Shown: positions 1 to 6,338 of the stretch, piece by piece | Numbering within the stretch: the stretch's first letter is position 1 | How the letters are laid out: every line of letters begins with the position of its first letter | Assembly: GCA_947632355.1 (NCBI GenBank) | Contig: CANROY010000048.1 | Location: 1-8,019 of the forward strand | Origin: an uncultured Bacilli bacterium | GTDB lineage: Bacteria; Bacillota_I; Bacilli_A; RF39; UBA660 | DNA length: 8,019 bases | Direction of reading: 5' to 3' | Program-made: the position numbers and the translations under genes | The notes under the pieces: generated by a model | What the model was told of the DNA's origin: nothing | The model's input: only the letters and a program-made list of their open reading frames with translations | The model's database searches: none

Positions 1-17
1 TTTTCTATCTTTTTCAT
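1..17 (-). CDS. 5' end of an unidentified gene running out of the window
   Basis: Only the first codons are visible, reading M-K-K-I-E before the edge, so no function can be assigned. The start is supported by a strong AGGAGG ribosome binding site at 26-31, eight bases upstream of the ATG, and by a sigma-A-like promoter at 45-74. The gene follows lon in the same direction after a gap of 72 bases. Because it has its own promoter it need not be cotranscribed with lon. A lysine-rich N-terminus fits either a cytoplasmic protein or the start of a signal peptide. Confidence 0.6.
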
Positions 18-44
18 TTTTATTTCCTCCTCTATCTTAAATTC

Positions 45-74
45 ATTTTATCACACATCTGTTGTATTTTACAA
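45..74 (-). promoter_or_regulatory. Sigma-A-like promoter of the gene at the left edge
   Basis: On the minus strand, TTGTAA (69-74) and TAAAAT (45-50) are separated by 18 bases. The -10 hexamer is preceded by TGA, giving an extended -10 of the TGn type. It lies just upstream of the AGGAGG and ATG of the edge gene. The -35 sits inside the 60-76 palindrome. Confidence 0.55.
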
Positions 75-76
75 CA
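60..76. repeat. 17-base perfect palindrome (7-3-7), possible operator
   Basis: TGTTGTA (60-66) and TACAACA (70-76) are exact reverse complements separated by three bases. The palindrome lies between the lon stop codon and the start of the next gene and covers that gene's predicted -35. It is not followed by a T-run on either strand, so it does not look like a terminator. An operator for a dimeric repressor is the simplest reading, but I recognise no specific regulator family. Confidence 0.5.
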
Positions 77-89
77 AGAAAAAAGAAAT

Positions 90-2393
90 CTATTGAAATA
101 ATTCTTGATAGATTTCTGCATATTTTTCTACTTCTATAATTTTTAATTTATCTAATACTTCTTTTGGAATTTCAATTAAGTCATTATGATTTTCTTTTGG
201 AATGAATATAGTTTTTATTCCATCGTGATAAGCCCCAATTAATTTTTCTTTAAGGCCACCTACTTTTTTTACAAATCCAAGTAAAGTAATTTCACCGGTC
301 ATTGCAATTGTACTATTGACAACTTTATTAGTAGCAAGACTAATTAATGCTGTTGTAATACTAACTCCTGCACTAGGTCCATCCTTTTTCATATCAGCTT
401 CTAACATATGAATATGAATATCTTTGGTTTTAAAAAAATAATCATTAATTTTAAATTCTTCTTTATGACTCATAATATAACTTATTGCTACATGAATACT
501 TTCTTCCATAGTTTTTTCAATAGAACCGGTGCTATTTATTTTACCACTACCTTCATAAAAACAACATTCGATTGGTAGAACCATTCCTCCACGACTTGTA
601 ACAGCTAGAGCATTCGTAATACCGGGATACCCTTTTTCAATCAAAGAGAGATTTTCATATTTACTAGGTCCTAATAAAGTAAGAAGCATCTCATGATTTA
701 CTTTCACATTTTCTAACACATTTTTAACAATGCATTTACGTACAATATTTGTTAAAACTCTATATAAATCCCTTACACCAGCTTCATTTGTATAACAGGT
801 AATAATCTCTTTTAGACTAGCATCACTAAAGCGAATATTTTTAATAGTTAATTTGTGTTCTGCATAAATTCTAGGAAGTAAATATTTTTTTGTAATCCAT
901 ACTTTTTCTTCCAAAGTATAACTAAATAATTCAATAATTTCTAAACGATCTAATAACTCTAAAGGAATATCGTCTTTACGATTGGCTGTTAAAATAAAGA
1001 ATACATGTGATAAATCAAATTCTTCTTCAATGTAGTGATCCACAAAATTTTGATTTTGTTCTTTATCTAAAATATCTAAAAGAGTACTTGATGGATCTCC
1101 TTTATAGTCTTTTACCATCTTATCAACTTCATCAATTAAGAGAACCGGATTTTTTGTTCCACATTTTTTTAATCCTTCTATAATTTTTCCTGGACTAGAA
1201 CCAAGATACGTTCTTCTATACCCTGTTAATATGGCACTATCGTTTAAACCTCCTACACTGATTTTATAGAATGCTTTATTTAAACTATCTGCTATTGATT
1301 TAGCAAGCGTTGTTTTTCCAACTCCTGAGGGTCCTATAAAGCAAAGAATAGGTGCATTTACATTTTCATTACGATTTTTGGCTGCTATATATTCAATAAT
1401 TTTTTCTTTTGCTCTTTTTAACCCATAATGCGTTTTATCTAATTTTTTTTGAATGACTTCTAAATCCGTTTCATCGGTACTTTCTTTTTCCCAAGGTAGA
1501 TTAATCATCCAATCCAAATAATTACGAATACTAGAAATTTCAGGGCTTGCCTCATTCATGAGTTCTAATTTTTTGATTTCATTTTTGATTTTCAAAACGA
1601 CTTTTTCATTTTGAATTTGTAAGTCATCTAATGATTTTCTATAATGTTCTACCTCTTCTTGTTTGAAATTGGTTTCACCTAATTCTTCTTGAATTTCACG
1701 TAATTTTTCTTTTAAAATAAACTCTTTTTGGCTTTCTTCTAGGCCATTTTGAAACTTTTCTTCAATATGTTTTTCTAGTTTTGCTACTTGCAGTTCTAGG
1801 TTTAAATCGGAAAGTAATTCTCTACCACGTATAACAGGATTCATTTCTTCTACATAAAGAAGTTTGCGGGCAAAAGAAATTGGTAAAAAGGCAACAACTA
1901 AATCCGTAAGTTTATTTAAATCTTTGATATCCTTAACAATATTTAATATACTATTGGATACCCCTTCATTATTCACGTATTCTTTTAAAAGTTCTGTAAT
2001 TTTACGTAATAAAGCAAGGGCCTCTATTTGGTCATATGGAGGGATAGACATTTTTTCATAAAAGCAATCTAAAATATCTTTTTGTTTTTTATGATTCGAT
2101 AAACGAGTAACACGGGCACGAAATAGTCCTCTTAATGTAACACGTAGATTTCCATTTGGAAGTTCAATTTTACTTTTTACTTTTGCAACGACAGCAATAT
2201 CCGGTAAATCACTCACTTCCGGTTTTTCTTCCATTTGGTCTTTTAGCGACAACACGATAAGTTCATTTTTATATTCTTCACAGGATAGAAAAACAACATT
2301 TTGGCTTAATTCATTGGATAATTCAAGTTTTACCTCTTGATTAGGGAGTAAGAGTAAGTTCTTCAAAAGTAATACCGGTAAAGAATTTTTCAA
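90..2393 (-). CDS. lon: ATP-dependent serine protease Lon (endopeptidase La)
   Basis: Lon is a cytoplasmic homo-oligomeric AAA+ protease that unfolds and degrades damaged and regulatory proteins. All family parts are present (767-residue numbering): an N-terminal substrate-binding domain to about residue 200, a charged helical linker with the KEKLREIQEELG motif, Walker A GPSGVGKT at 354-361, Walker B LLIDEVDK with D421-E422, and a C-terminal protease domain with Ser674 in DGPSAG and Lys717 in the GGLKEK motif. Length is normal for LonA. The longest frame starts at a GTG (2402), but the AGGGAG site overlaps that codon. TTG at 2393 lies eight bases after the site and gives M-K-N-S-L-P-V, a normal Lon N-terminus, so I use it. 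A sigma-A-like promoter precedes it. I see no CIRCE or CtsR box and no clear terminator after the stop. Confidence 0.96.
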   Translation of the reverse strand: MKNSLPVLLLKNLLLLPNQEVKLELSNELSQNVVFLSCEEYKNELIVLSLKDQMEEKPEVSDLPDIAVVAKVKSKIELPNGNLRVTLRGLFRARVTRLSNHKKQKDILDCFYEKMSIPPYDQIEALALLRKITELLKEYVNNEGVSNSILNIVKDIKDLNKLTDLVVAFLPISFARKLLYVEEMNPVIRGRELLSDLNLELQVAKLEKHIEEKFQNGLEESQKEFILKEKLREIQEELGETNFKQEEVEHYRKSLDDLQIQNEKVVLKIKNEIKKLELMNEASPEISSIRNYLDWMINLPWEKESTDETDLEVIQKKLDKTHYGLKRAKEKIIEYIAAKNRNENVNAPILCFIGPSGVGKTTLAKSIADSLNKAFYKISVGGLNDSAILTGYRRTYLGSSPGKIIEGLKKCGTKNPVLLIDEVDKMVKDYKGDPSSTLLDILDKEQNQNFVDHYIEEEFDLSHVFFILTANRKDDIPLELLDRLEIIELFSYTLEEKVWITKKYLLPRIYAEHKLTIKNIRFSDASLKEIITCYTNEAGVRDLYRVLTNIVRKCIVKNVLENVKVNHEMLLTLLGPSKYENLSLIEKGYPGITNALAVTSRGGMVLPIECCFYEGSGKINSTGSIEKTMEESIHVAISYIMSHKEEFKINDYFFKTKDIHIHMLEADMKKDGPSAGVSITTALISLATNKVVNSTIAMTGEITLLGFVKKVGGLKEKLIGAYHDGIKTIFIPKENHNDLIEIPKEVLDKLKIIEVEKYAEIYQELFQ

Positions 2394-2401
2394 GTGAATC
2401 A

Positions 2402-2407
2402 CTCCCT
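2402..2407 (-). promoter_or_regulatory. Ribosome binding site deciding the lon start
   Basis: AGGGAG on the minus strand is eight bases upstream of the TTG at 2393 but overlaps the GTG at 2402. This favours TTG initiation and a protein three residues shorter than the longest frame. Confidence 0.75.
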
Positions 2408-2425
2408 ATCAATTTATTGGTTTTT

Positions 2426-2454
2426 ATTATAATGACAACTAAAAAAAAAGTAAA
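2426..2454 (-). promoter_or_regulatory. Sigma-A-like promoter of lon
   Basis: On the minus strand, TTTACT (2449-2454) and a perfect TATAAT (2426-2431) are separated by 17 bases. The -10 ends 32 bases before the TTG start. The spacer begins with a run of T. No heat-shock operator was recognised around it. Confidence 0.7.
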
Positions 2455-2524
2455 GAACCTTTACATTTTTTTACAGTATTATTTTTATTCAAATTCATTT
2501 TATAGAATAAATAAATTTTAAAAC

Positions 2525-2554
2525 AAAGAAAAAAGAAGGTTGTTCCTCCCTTTT
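2525..2554 (-). terminator. Rho-independent terminator after the tiny peptide genes
   Basis: On the minus strand, arms at 2545-2554 and 2530-2539 form a 10-bp stem with two G-T pairs around the loop AACAA. The T-run starts in the 3' arm and continues as TTCTTTG. The 5' arm overlaps the stop codon of the 42-residue ORF. This should end the two-peptide transcript before the lon promoter. Confidence 0.75.
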
Positions 2555-2681
2555 AAAATGCATAGAATCCGCTAAAAATTATTGCTAACAAGATGAATAA
2601 AATAATTACAATAAATGCACTATTTATTCCTTGGATATTATTATTGCAACAATTTCCTTGGTTTTTACAACAAGAGTTCAT
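2553..2681 (-). CDS. 42-residue YjcZ-like membrane peptide with Cys/Asn-rich head
   Basis: The peptide begins with a polar head, MNSCCKNQGNCCNNN, containing four cysteines in two pairs. One hydrophobic segment follows at about residues 22-42 (SAFIVIILFILLAIIFSGFY), long enough to span the membrane. The tail resembles the tiny YjcZ-type proteins of Bacillales, whose pattern is a short Gly/Asn head followed by a stretch like FALIVVLFILLIIVG. A ribosome binding site AGGAGGT at 2691-2697 stands nine bases before the ATG. It lies 29 bases downstream of the 29-residue paralogue and probably shares its transcript. YjcZ-type proteins are annotated as sporulation-associated, but their molecular function is unknown, and the exact family call needs a profile search. 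Confidence 0.8.
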   Translation of the reverse strand: MNSCCKNQGNCCNNNIQGINSAFIVIILFILLAIIFSGFYAF

Positions 2682-2710
2682 TATTTGAACACCTCCTTAT
2701 TTATTAAAGA

Positions 2711-2800
2711 CTAAATGAATGCCCCTACAATGATTATAAGTAAGATAAATAATACAAGTATGATTGCTGGACCAAGTCCGTTATTTCCACAATTATTCAT
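2711..2800 (-). CDS. 29-residue YjcZ-like membrane peptide
   Basis: The peptide has a short polar head, MNNCGNNGLG, followed by an almost wholly hydrophobic segment (AIILVLFILLIIIVGAFI). This is a close fit to the YjcZ-type tiny transmembrane proteins in length, head and the LFILLIIIVGA tail. An AGGAGG site at 2810-2815 lies nine bases upstream of the ATG. An earlier ATG at 2808 meets a stop after three codons and is excluded. It is the first gene of a two-gene unit with the 42-residue paralogue. The upstream -10-like sequence suggests control by a sporulation mother-cell sigma factor. That is inference, and the function is unknown. Confidence 0.85.
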   Translation of the reverse strand: MNNCGNNGLGPAIILVLFILLIIIVGAFI

Positions 2801-2834
2801 AATTTCATTCCTCCTTTATTTGTCTTTTCATTAA

Positions 2835-2862
2835 TATTGTATGGTAAATTTGGAAGATGGTG
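2835..2862 (-). promoter_or_regulatory. Candidate sigma-K/sigma-E-type promoter of the tiny peptide genes
   Basis: On the minus strand CATACAATA (2835-2843) matches the sigma-K -10 pattern CATAnnnTA and also resembles the sigma-E CATACAnT. CACC (2859-2862) fits the sigma-K -35 core (an AC flanked by A or C), with a spacer of 15 against the usual 16 or so. A sigma-A reading of the same site (TACAAT) would have only a poor -35 (CTCACC). The -10 lies 34 bases before the first ATG. Confidence 0.45.
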
Positions 2863-2872
2863 AGTGTTCTTC

Positions 2873-2901
2873 TTGTATTTTTTTTAGAAATTCGCTATAA
2901 T
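2873..2901 (+). promoter_or_regulatory. Sigma-A-like promoter of prsA
   Basis: TTGTAT (2873-2878) and a perfect TATAAT (2896-2901) are separated by 17 bases. They are followed by AGGAGG at 2913-2918, eight bases before the ATG. The predicted transcript therefore has a leader of roughly 20 bases. Confidence 0.82.
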
Positions 2902-2926
2902 AAATAATGTTTAGGAGGAAAGAAAG

Positions 2927-3943
2927 ATGAAGAAAAAAATAGTAGTTCTTGGACTATGTACTTTTATGTTATGTGGTTGTGGTAAAACAGTTCCAACTTT
3001 AAATGATGGAGAACAAGCAATTGTTTCATTTAATAACGGAAATGGTGTTAGTATTAATGAATTATATAATGAATTAAAAACTAATTATGGTTTAGAAGCA
3101 TTAATCAATTTAATGGATAAAAAAATATTAGAAGATAAGTACAAAGATAATTTAACAAGTGCTAATGAATATGCAGATTCAACCATGAAATCATTAGAAG
3201 AAAGTTATGGAGATAATTTACTTTCTGCTATTCAACAAGGTACAGGTTTACAAACCATTGATGCTTATCGTAGTTATGTTTATGTAAGTTATTTACAAAA
3301 CTTATGTATTGAAGATTATGCCAAATCTCAAGTAAGTGAAAAAGAAATGAAAAAATACTATGAAGATAAAGTTTATGGAGATGTTTTAGTCAATCATATC
3401 TTAGTAACAGCAAATGTGGATGATGATGCTACTGATGAAGAAAAAACAAATGCTGAAAATGAAGCAAAAGAAAAAATTAATACGATTATTGCGAAATTAA
3501 AAGAAAGTGATAATGTAAAAGAAACATTTACTTCTCTTGCGAAAGAATATTCAGAAGATACTTCTACGAAAGAAGATGGTGGTTCTCTAGGATATATTAA
3601 TGAAGGAACTTTATCAAGTGCATATGATGAAATTGTTGAAAATGCTTTCAAATTAAAAGATGGTGAATTTTCAACAGAAGTTATTACAACAGAACTTGGT
3701 TACCATGTTATCTTTAGAGAAGCATCTAAAGAAAAAGCAAGTTATGATGATGTAAAAGATTCTATTCGTGATACTTTATCTGAAGATATTTTAAGTACAG
3801 ATGCTTCAGTGAATACCAAAGCCTTACAAGAACTACGTAAAGAATATGGTATGGAAATCGTAGATAGCGAAATTCAAAGCCAATATGCAAAATATATTCA
3901 AAATGCTTTAGCACAAGCTCAACAAGCAAATGATGCAAATTAA
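2927..3943 (+). CDS. prsA: PrsA-type foldase lipoprotein (parvulin peptidyl-prolyl isomerase)
   Basis: This is an exported lipoprotein expected to sit on the outer face of the membrane, where PrsA proteins help secreted proteins fold by prolyl cis-trans isomerisation. The N-terminus has lysines 2-4, a short hydrophobic core and a lipobox LCGC with the lipidated cysteine at residue 18. Residues 21-150 resemble the helical SurA/PrsA chaperone region. Residues about 151-265 form a parvulin domain, with NHILV (His157), the GGSLGY motif (218-223), Phe241 and GYHVI (259-262). An acidic, lysine-rich insert at 164-197 (DDDATDEEKTNAENEAKEK) lengthens its first loop. The C-terminal 70 residues are helical and charged, ending in a Gln/Ala-rich tail. 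At 338 residues it is slightly longer than typical PrsA. It is monocistronic, with a strong promoter and terminator. Confidence 0.92.
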   Translation: MKKKIVVLGLCTFMLCGCGKTVPTLNDGEQAIVSFNNGNGVSINELYNELKTNYGLEALINLMDKKILEDKYKDNLTSANEYADSTMKSLEESYGDNLLSAIQQGTGLQTIDAYRSYVYVSYLQNLCIEDYAKSQVSEKEMKKYYEDKVYGDVLVNHILVTANVDDDATDEEKTNAENEAKEKINTIIAKLKESDNVKETFTSLAKEYSEDTSTKEDGGSLGYINEGTLSSAYDEIVENAFKLKDGEFSTEVITTELGYHVIFREASKEKASYDDVKDSIRDTLSEDILSTDASVNTKALQELRKEYGMEIVDSEIQSQYAKYIQNALAQAQQANDAN

Positions 3944-3949
3944 CAATTT

Positions 3950-3988
3950 AAAAAGTAAGAAACTTAGAAAGAGATTCTTACTTTTTTT
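3950..3988 (+). terminator. Rho-independent terminator of prsA
   Basis: AAAAAGTAAGAA (3950-3961) and TTCTTACTTTTT (3975-3986) form a perfect 12-bp stem with a 13-base loop. The T-run covers 3982-3988. It begins six bases after the prsA stop. The A-rich 5' arm gives a shorter T-run on the other strand, so it may also catch transcripts coming from suf. Confidence 0.9.
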
Positions 3989-4034
3989 ATGGCATTTACT
4001 ATTTTCTAAAACTTATGAAAGCTATATTAATAAT

Positions 4035-4061
4035 AAACAAGTAGATTTTTCTACTTTGTTT
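4035..4061 (-). terminator. Hairpin at the end of the suf operon
   Basis: On the minus strand, AAGTAGA and TCTACTT pair perfectly around AAAA (4039-4056). Outer AAAC/GTTT pairs add four more base pairs past a single bulged A. The tail (ATTATTAAT) is only moderately T-rich, so termination may be incomplete. The 5' arm contains the sufU stop codon. The convergent prsA terminator lies about 50 bases further on. Confidence 0.6.
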
Positions 4062-4479
4062 CATATTGGTCTATTAATTTCTTAATTCCTATATAAGGAA
4101 GTAAAGCACAAGTCTTACGATTGCTTTGTTTATAAATCTCATTATAAACAATACCTTCTTTTAATAGTTCTTCGTTGTATTCTTTTTCATTTACCATGGC
4201 TTCAAAGTTTTGAATGTATTCTTTTGCTTCTTCAATTGTTTTTCCAATTAAGTTGGTAATCATAATGGATGTGGAAGAAGTAGAAATGGCACAGGCTTCT
4301 CCTTGAAACTTAATGTCTTTAATAATACCTTCTTCTATTAAAACATAAATATCAATATTATCAATACAAGATTCATTATTTGAATTTATTTTTTGATAAC
4401 GAGTATCTTCAACACTTTCTTTATTTTTAGGATTTTGGTAATGGTCTAGAATAATTTCTCTTCTTAAATTTTCATCCAT
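4051..4479 (-). CDS. sufU: SufU, zinc-dependent sulfur acceptor/scaffold of iron-sulfur assembly
   Basis: SufU accepts persulfide sulfur from SufS in the cytoplasm of Gram-positive bacteria. The 142-residue protein has the expected NifU-like fold markers: RREIILDHYQNPKNK near the N-terminus, Cys38 and Asp40 in NESCIDN, Cys63 in GEACAIS and Cys124 in RKTCALLP. These correspond to the Cys/Asp/Cys/Cys zinc site known from Bacillus SufU. The insertion between the second and third cysteine that separates SufU from IscU is present. The usual Cys-Gly-Asp is Cys-Ile-Asp here, so the glycine is replaced. The start ATG lies one base after the sufS stop. AAAGGAG at 4490-4496, inside the end of sufS, is ten bases upstream, so translation is probably coupled. 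It is the last gene of the operon. Confidence 0.93.
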   Translation of the reverse strand: MDENLRREIILDHYQNPKNKESVEDTRYQKINSNNESCIDNIDIYVLIEEGIIKDIKFQGEACAISTSSTSIMITNLIGKTIEEAKEYIQNFEAMVNEKEYNEELLKEGIVYNEIYKQSNRKTCALLPYIGIKKLIDQYETK

Positions 4480-4480
4480 C

Positions 4481-5677
4481 TTATAGCATCTCCTTTAGTA
4501 TTTTATCTTTATCACTTAATAGTTCAACTAGTGTATCAACTTCTTCTACGGTGTTATAAAAATACAAACTGACACGAATTGTATTGGTAACCCCCACTTC
4601 CTTTTTTAAGATTTTTGCACAATGGCTTCCAGCACGAACACAAATATTGTATTTGTTTAAGTAATAAGCCACATCTTGACTGAATATTCCACTCACATTA
4701 AAAGAAACAATACCACTATCACTTTCTAAATTCACAATATCAATATGCGGAATCATAATTAATTTATCTACTAAATATTTACGTAAATTTTTTTCGTAAT
4801 CAGCGATTTTATCCATTCCAATAGTTTGCAAGTATTTAATTGCTTCTCCAAAAGCAATGACTCCTGCAATATTTGGAGTTCCGGCTTCTAATCTAGTTGG
4901 CAATTCTTTATAGTAAACTTCTTGTTCGTTATCGAAAGATTCATTCATTCCTCCACCAAGTAATAATGGCTCTACGTTTTCTAGAAGTTCTTTTTTACCA
5001 TATAGAACACCAACTCCGGTTGGTCCACACATTTTATGGGCCGAAAAAGACATAAAATCAATATCTAAATCTTGAACATCCGTTTTAATATGTCCAATAC
5101 TTTGGGCAGCATCTAAAACCACAAAAATATTATGTTCGTGAGCGTACTCGGTAATTTCTTTTATCGGACGAATATCTCCAATCACATTCGTAATCGATGC
5201 AAGACTAATCACTTTTGTATTTGATGTAATCGCTTTTTTAACATTTTCTAAAGTGACATAATGGTTATCATCTAAAGGAATATAGCCAATTTTCACCCCA
5301 TTCGTTTTTGCAAGAGAAAACCAAGGTAGAACGTTAGAGGCATGCTCAGATTTGGTAATTAAGACTTCATCATTTTCTTCTAATAAATTTTTAAAAAAAC
5401 CACTTGCTATCAAATTAAGTCCTTCGGTTGAACCTGCTGTAAAAATAATTTCTTCTAAGTATTTCGCATGAATAAAATCACGAACTAATTCTCTTGTATT
5501 TTCATATTCTTGGTCAACTTTATAAGCAATATCATAATCTCCTCGATGAGCACTTGCACCATACTTTTCATAGTATTCAACGGTTTTATCAATCACACAT
5601 TTTGGTTTTAAAGTTGTTGCTCCATTATCAAAATAAATAATATCTTGATTCAGCATTGGAAAATCTTCACGATTCAT
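4481..5677 (-). CDS. sufS: SufS, PLP-dependent cysteine desulfurase
   Basis: SufS converts cysteine to alanine and passes the sulfur, as an enzyme persulfide, to SufU. With the ATG start the protein has 398 residues, close to the family norm of about 406. Visible markers: YFDNGATTLKP near residue 15-25, SEHASN with His112 (stacks on PLP), LDAAQS with Asp189, SFSAHK with the PLP lysine at 215, and RAGSHC with the catalytic cysteine at 353. That is the class II desulfurase arrangement. The longest frame begins at a GTG (5686), but that codon lies within the ribosome binding site AGGAGGTG. The ATG at 5677 is eight bases after AGGAGG and is preferred. The start overlaps the end of sufD by 11 bases. 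Confidence 0.95.
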   Translation of the reverse strand: MNREDFPMLNQDIIYFDNGATTLKPKCVIDKTVEYYEKYGASAHRGDYDIAYKVDQEYENTRELVRDFIHAKYLEEIIFTAGSTEGLNLIASGFFKNLLEENDEVLITKSEHASNVLPWFSLAKTNGVKIGYIPLDDNHYVTLENVKKAITSNTKVISLASITNVIGDIRPIKEITEYAHEHNIFVVLDAAQSIGHIKTDVQDLDIDFMSFSAHKMCGPTGVGVLYGKKELLENVEPLLLGGGMNESFDNEQEVYYKELPTRLEAGTPNIAGVIAFGEAIKYLQTIGMDKIADYEKNLRKYLVDKLIMIPHIDIVNLESDSGIVSFNVSGIFSQDVAYYLNKYNICVRAGSHCAKILKKEVGVTNTIRVSLYFYNTVEEVDTLVELLSDKDKILKEML

Positions 5678-6338
5678 CTCTTTCACCTCCTATAAATTTC
5701 AACATTTTTTCTTGTAAATTACTTTTTAAAAATCCTTCTTTGATTAAAGAAGTCGCAGATTCTTTTGCTAACCCTTTACTTTCTAAATAAAATAAAAGAT
5801 TTTCTTCAATGGGTCCAATCGTTGCATTATGGTTTGCTAAAACACTATTGGTTGCTACTTTTAAATCAGGCATAATCTTAATTGAATTTTCGTGGGTCGT
5901 AATGGCTTTGATATCTTCTAAATACGTATTTTCTTTGGTATTTTCTTGAATTTCTCCGGTTGCCAAAATGGTTAAAGTACCATCATTTTCTACTGCACGT
6001 ACTTGAATTTTATTTTCGTTATGACTCGTAGTTATGACATTTTCAATTACTAGTTCATTTGTTCCTTTATACGTACAAGCATAATGCATATCTAATTTGG
6101 AATTTTCTTGATTTTCTATTGTAATTTTATTTTTGGTATTTTCTAAATCTAATAAAAATTCTATTGTCAAATGACTATTTTCTTCTAATAGAATCTTTAT
6201 ACTTTGATTATGAAAGTTTTGTATAGCACAATAGACAGTTCCACTTACCTCTAATTCTAAATCCTCTAAAAAGTCTGTTATGTATAGTTCTTCCTCTTTT
6301 ACATTTAAACTCTTTTGTTCTACTTTTATTTTATGCAT
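5667..6338 (-). CDS. sufD: Short SufB/SufD-family iron-sulfur assembly protein
   Basis: SufB and SufD form the scaffold complex with the ATPase SufC. The C-terminal half is clearly this family: THENSIKIMPDLKVAT (148-163), NSVLANHNATIGPIEE (164-179, His170 in the conserved ANH-x-ATIG position), and the terminal helices LLFYLESKGL and EGFL. The middle is a run of short beta strands, as in the family's beta-helix core. At 223 residues it is about half the usual SufD or SufB length of 430-470, and the N-terminal helical region is missing. Reading frame, ribosome binding site and both gene overlaps are intact, so this looks like a naturally compact form and not a broken gene. The ATG overlaps the sufC stop by 8 bases and the TGA stop lies inside sufS. 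Calling it SufD and not SufB follows gene order and is not certain. Confidence 0.85.
   Translation of the reverse strand: MHKIKVEQKSLNVKEEELYITDFLEDLELEVSGTVYCAIQNFHNQSIKILLEENSHLTIEFLLDLENTKNKITIENQENSKLDMHYACTYKGTNELVIENVITTSHNENKIQVRAVENDGTLTILATGEIQENTKENTYLEDIKAITTHENSIKIMPDLKVATNSVLANHNATIGPIEENLLFYLESKGLAKESATSLIKEGFLKSNLQEKMLKFIGGERDES
5686..5691 (-). promoter_or_regulatory. Ribosome binding site deciding the sufS start
   Basis: AGGAGG on the minus strand is eight bases upstream of the ATG at 5677. It overlaps the alternative GTG at 5686, which therefore cannot be a sensible start. Confidence 0.85.

Noticed and set aside
1864..2061. 65-residue open frame on the plus strand inside lon
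   Set aside because: It is antisense to a well-conserved Lon segment, has no ribosome binding site or promoter, and its composition is that of a shadow frame.
2403..2552. Heat-shock control of lon by CIRCE or CtsR
   Set aside because: No CIRCE-like inverted repeat or tandem GGTCAAA-type CtsR heptads are visible around the lon promoter.
3394..3651. 85-residue open frame on the minus strand inside prsA
   Set aside because: It is antisense to the parvulin domain, and its Ser/Phe/Val-rich composition reflects reverse-complemented acidic and lysine codons. No ribosome binding site is seen.
5667..5669. Possible Mycoplasma-type code in which the sufD TGA would be tryptophan
   Set aside because: Tryptophans in Lon, SufC, SufS and the 208-residue protein use TGG, no gene has an internal TGA, and sufD ending at TGA gives a normal overlap with sufS.
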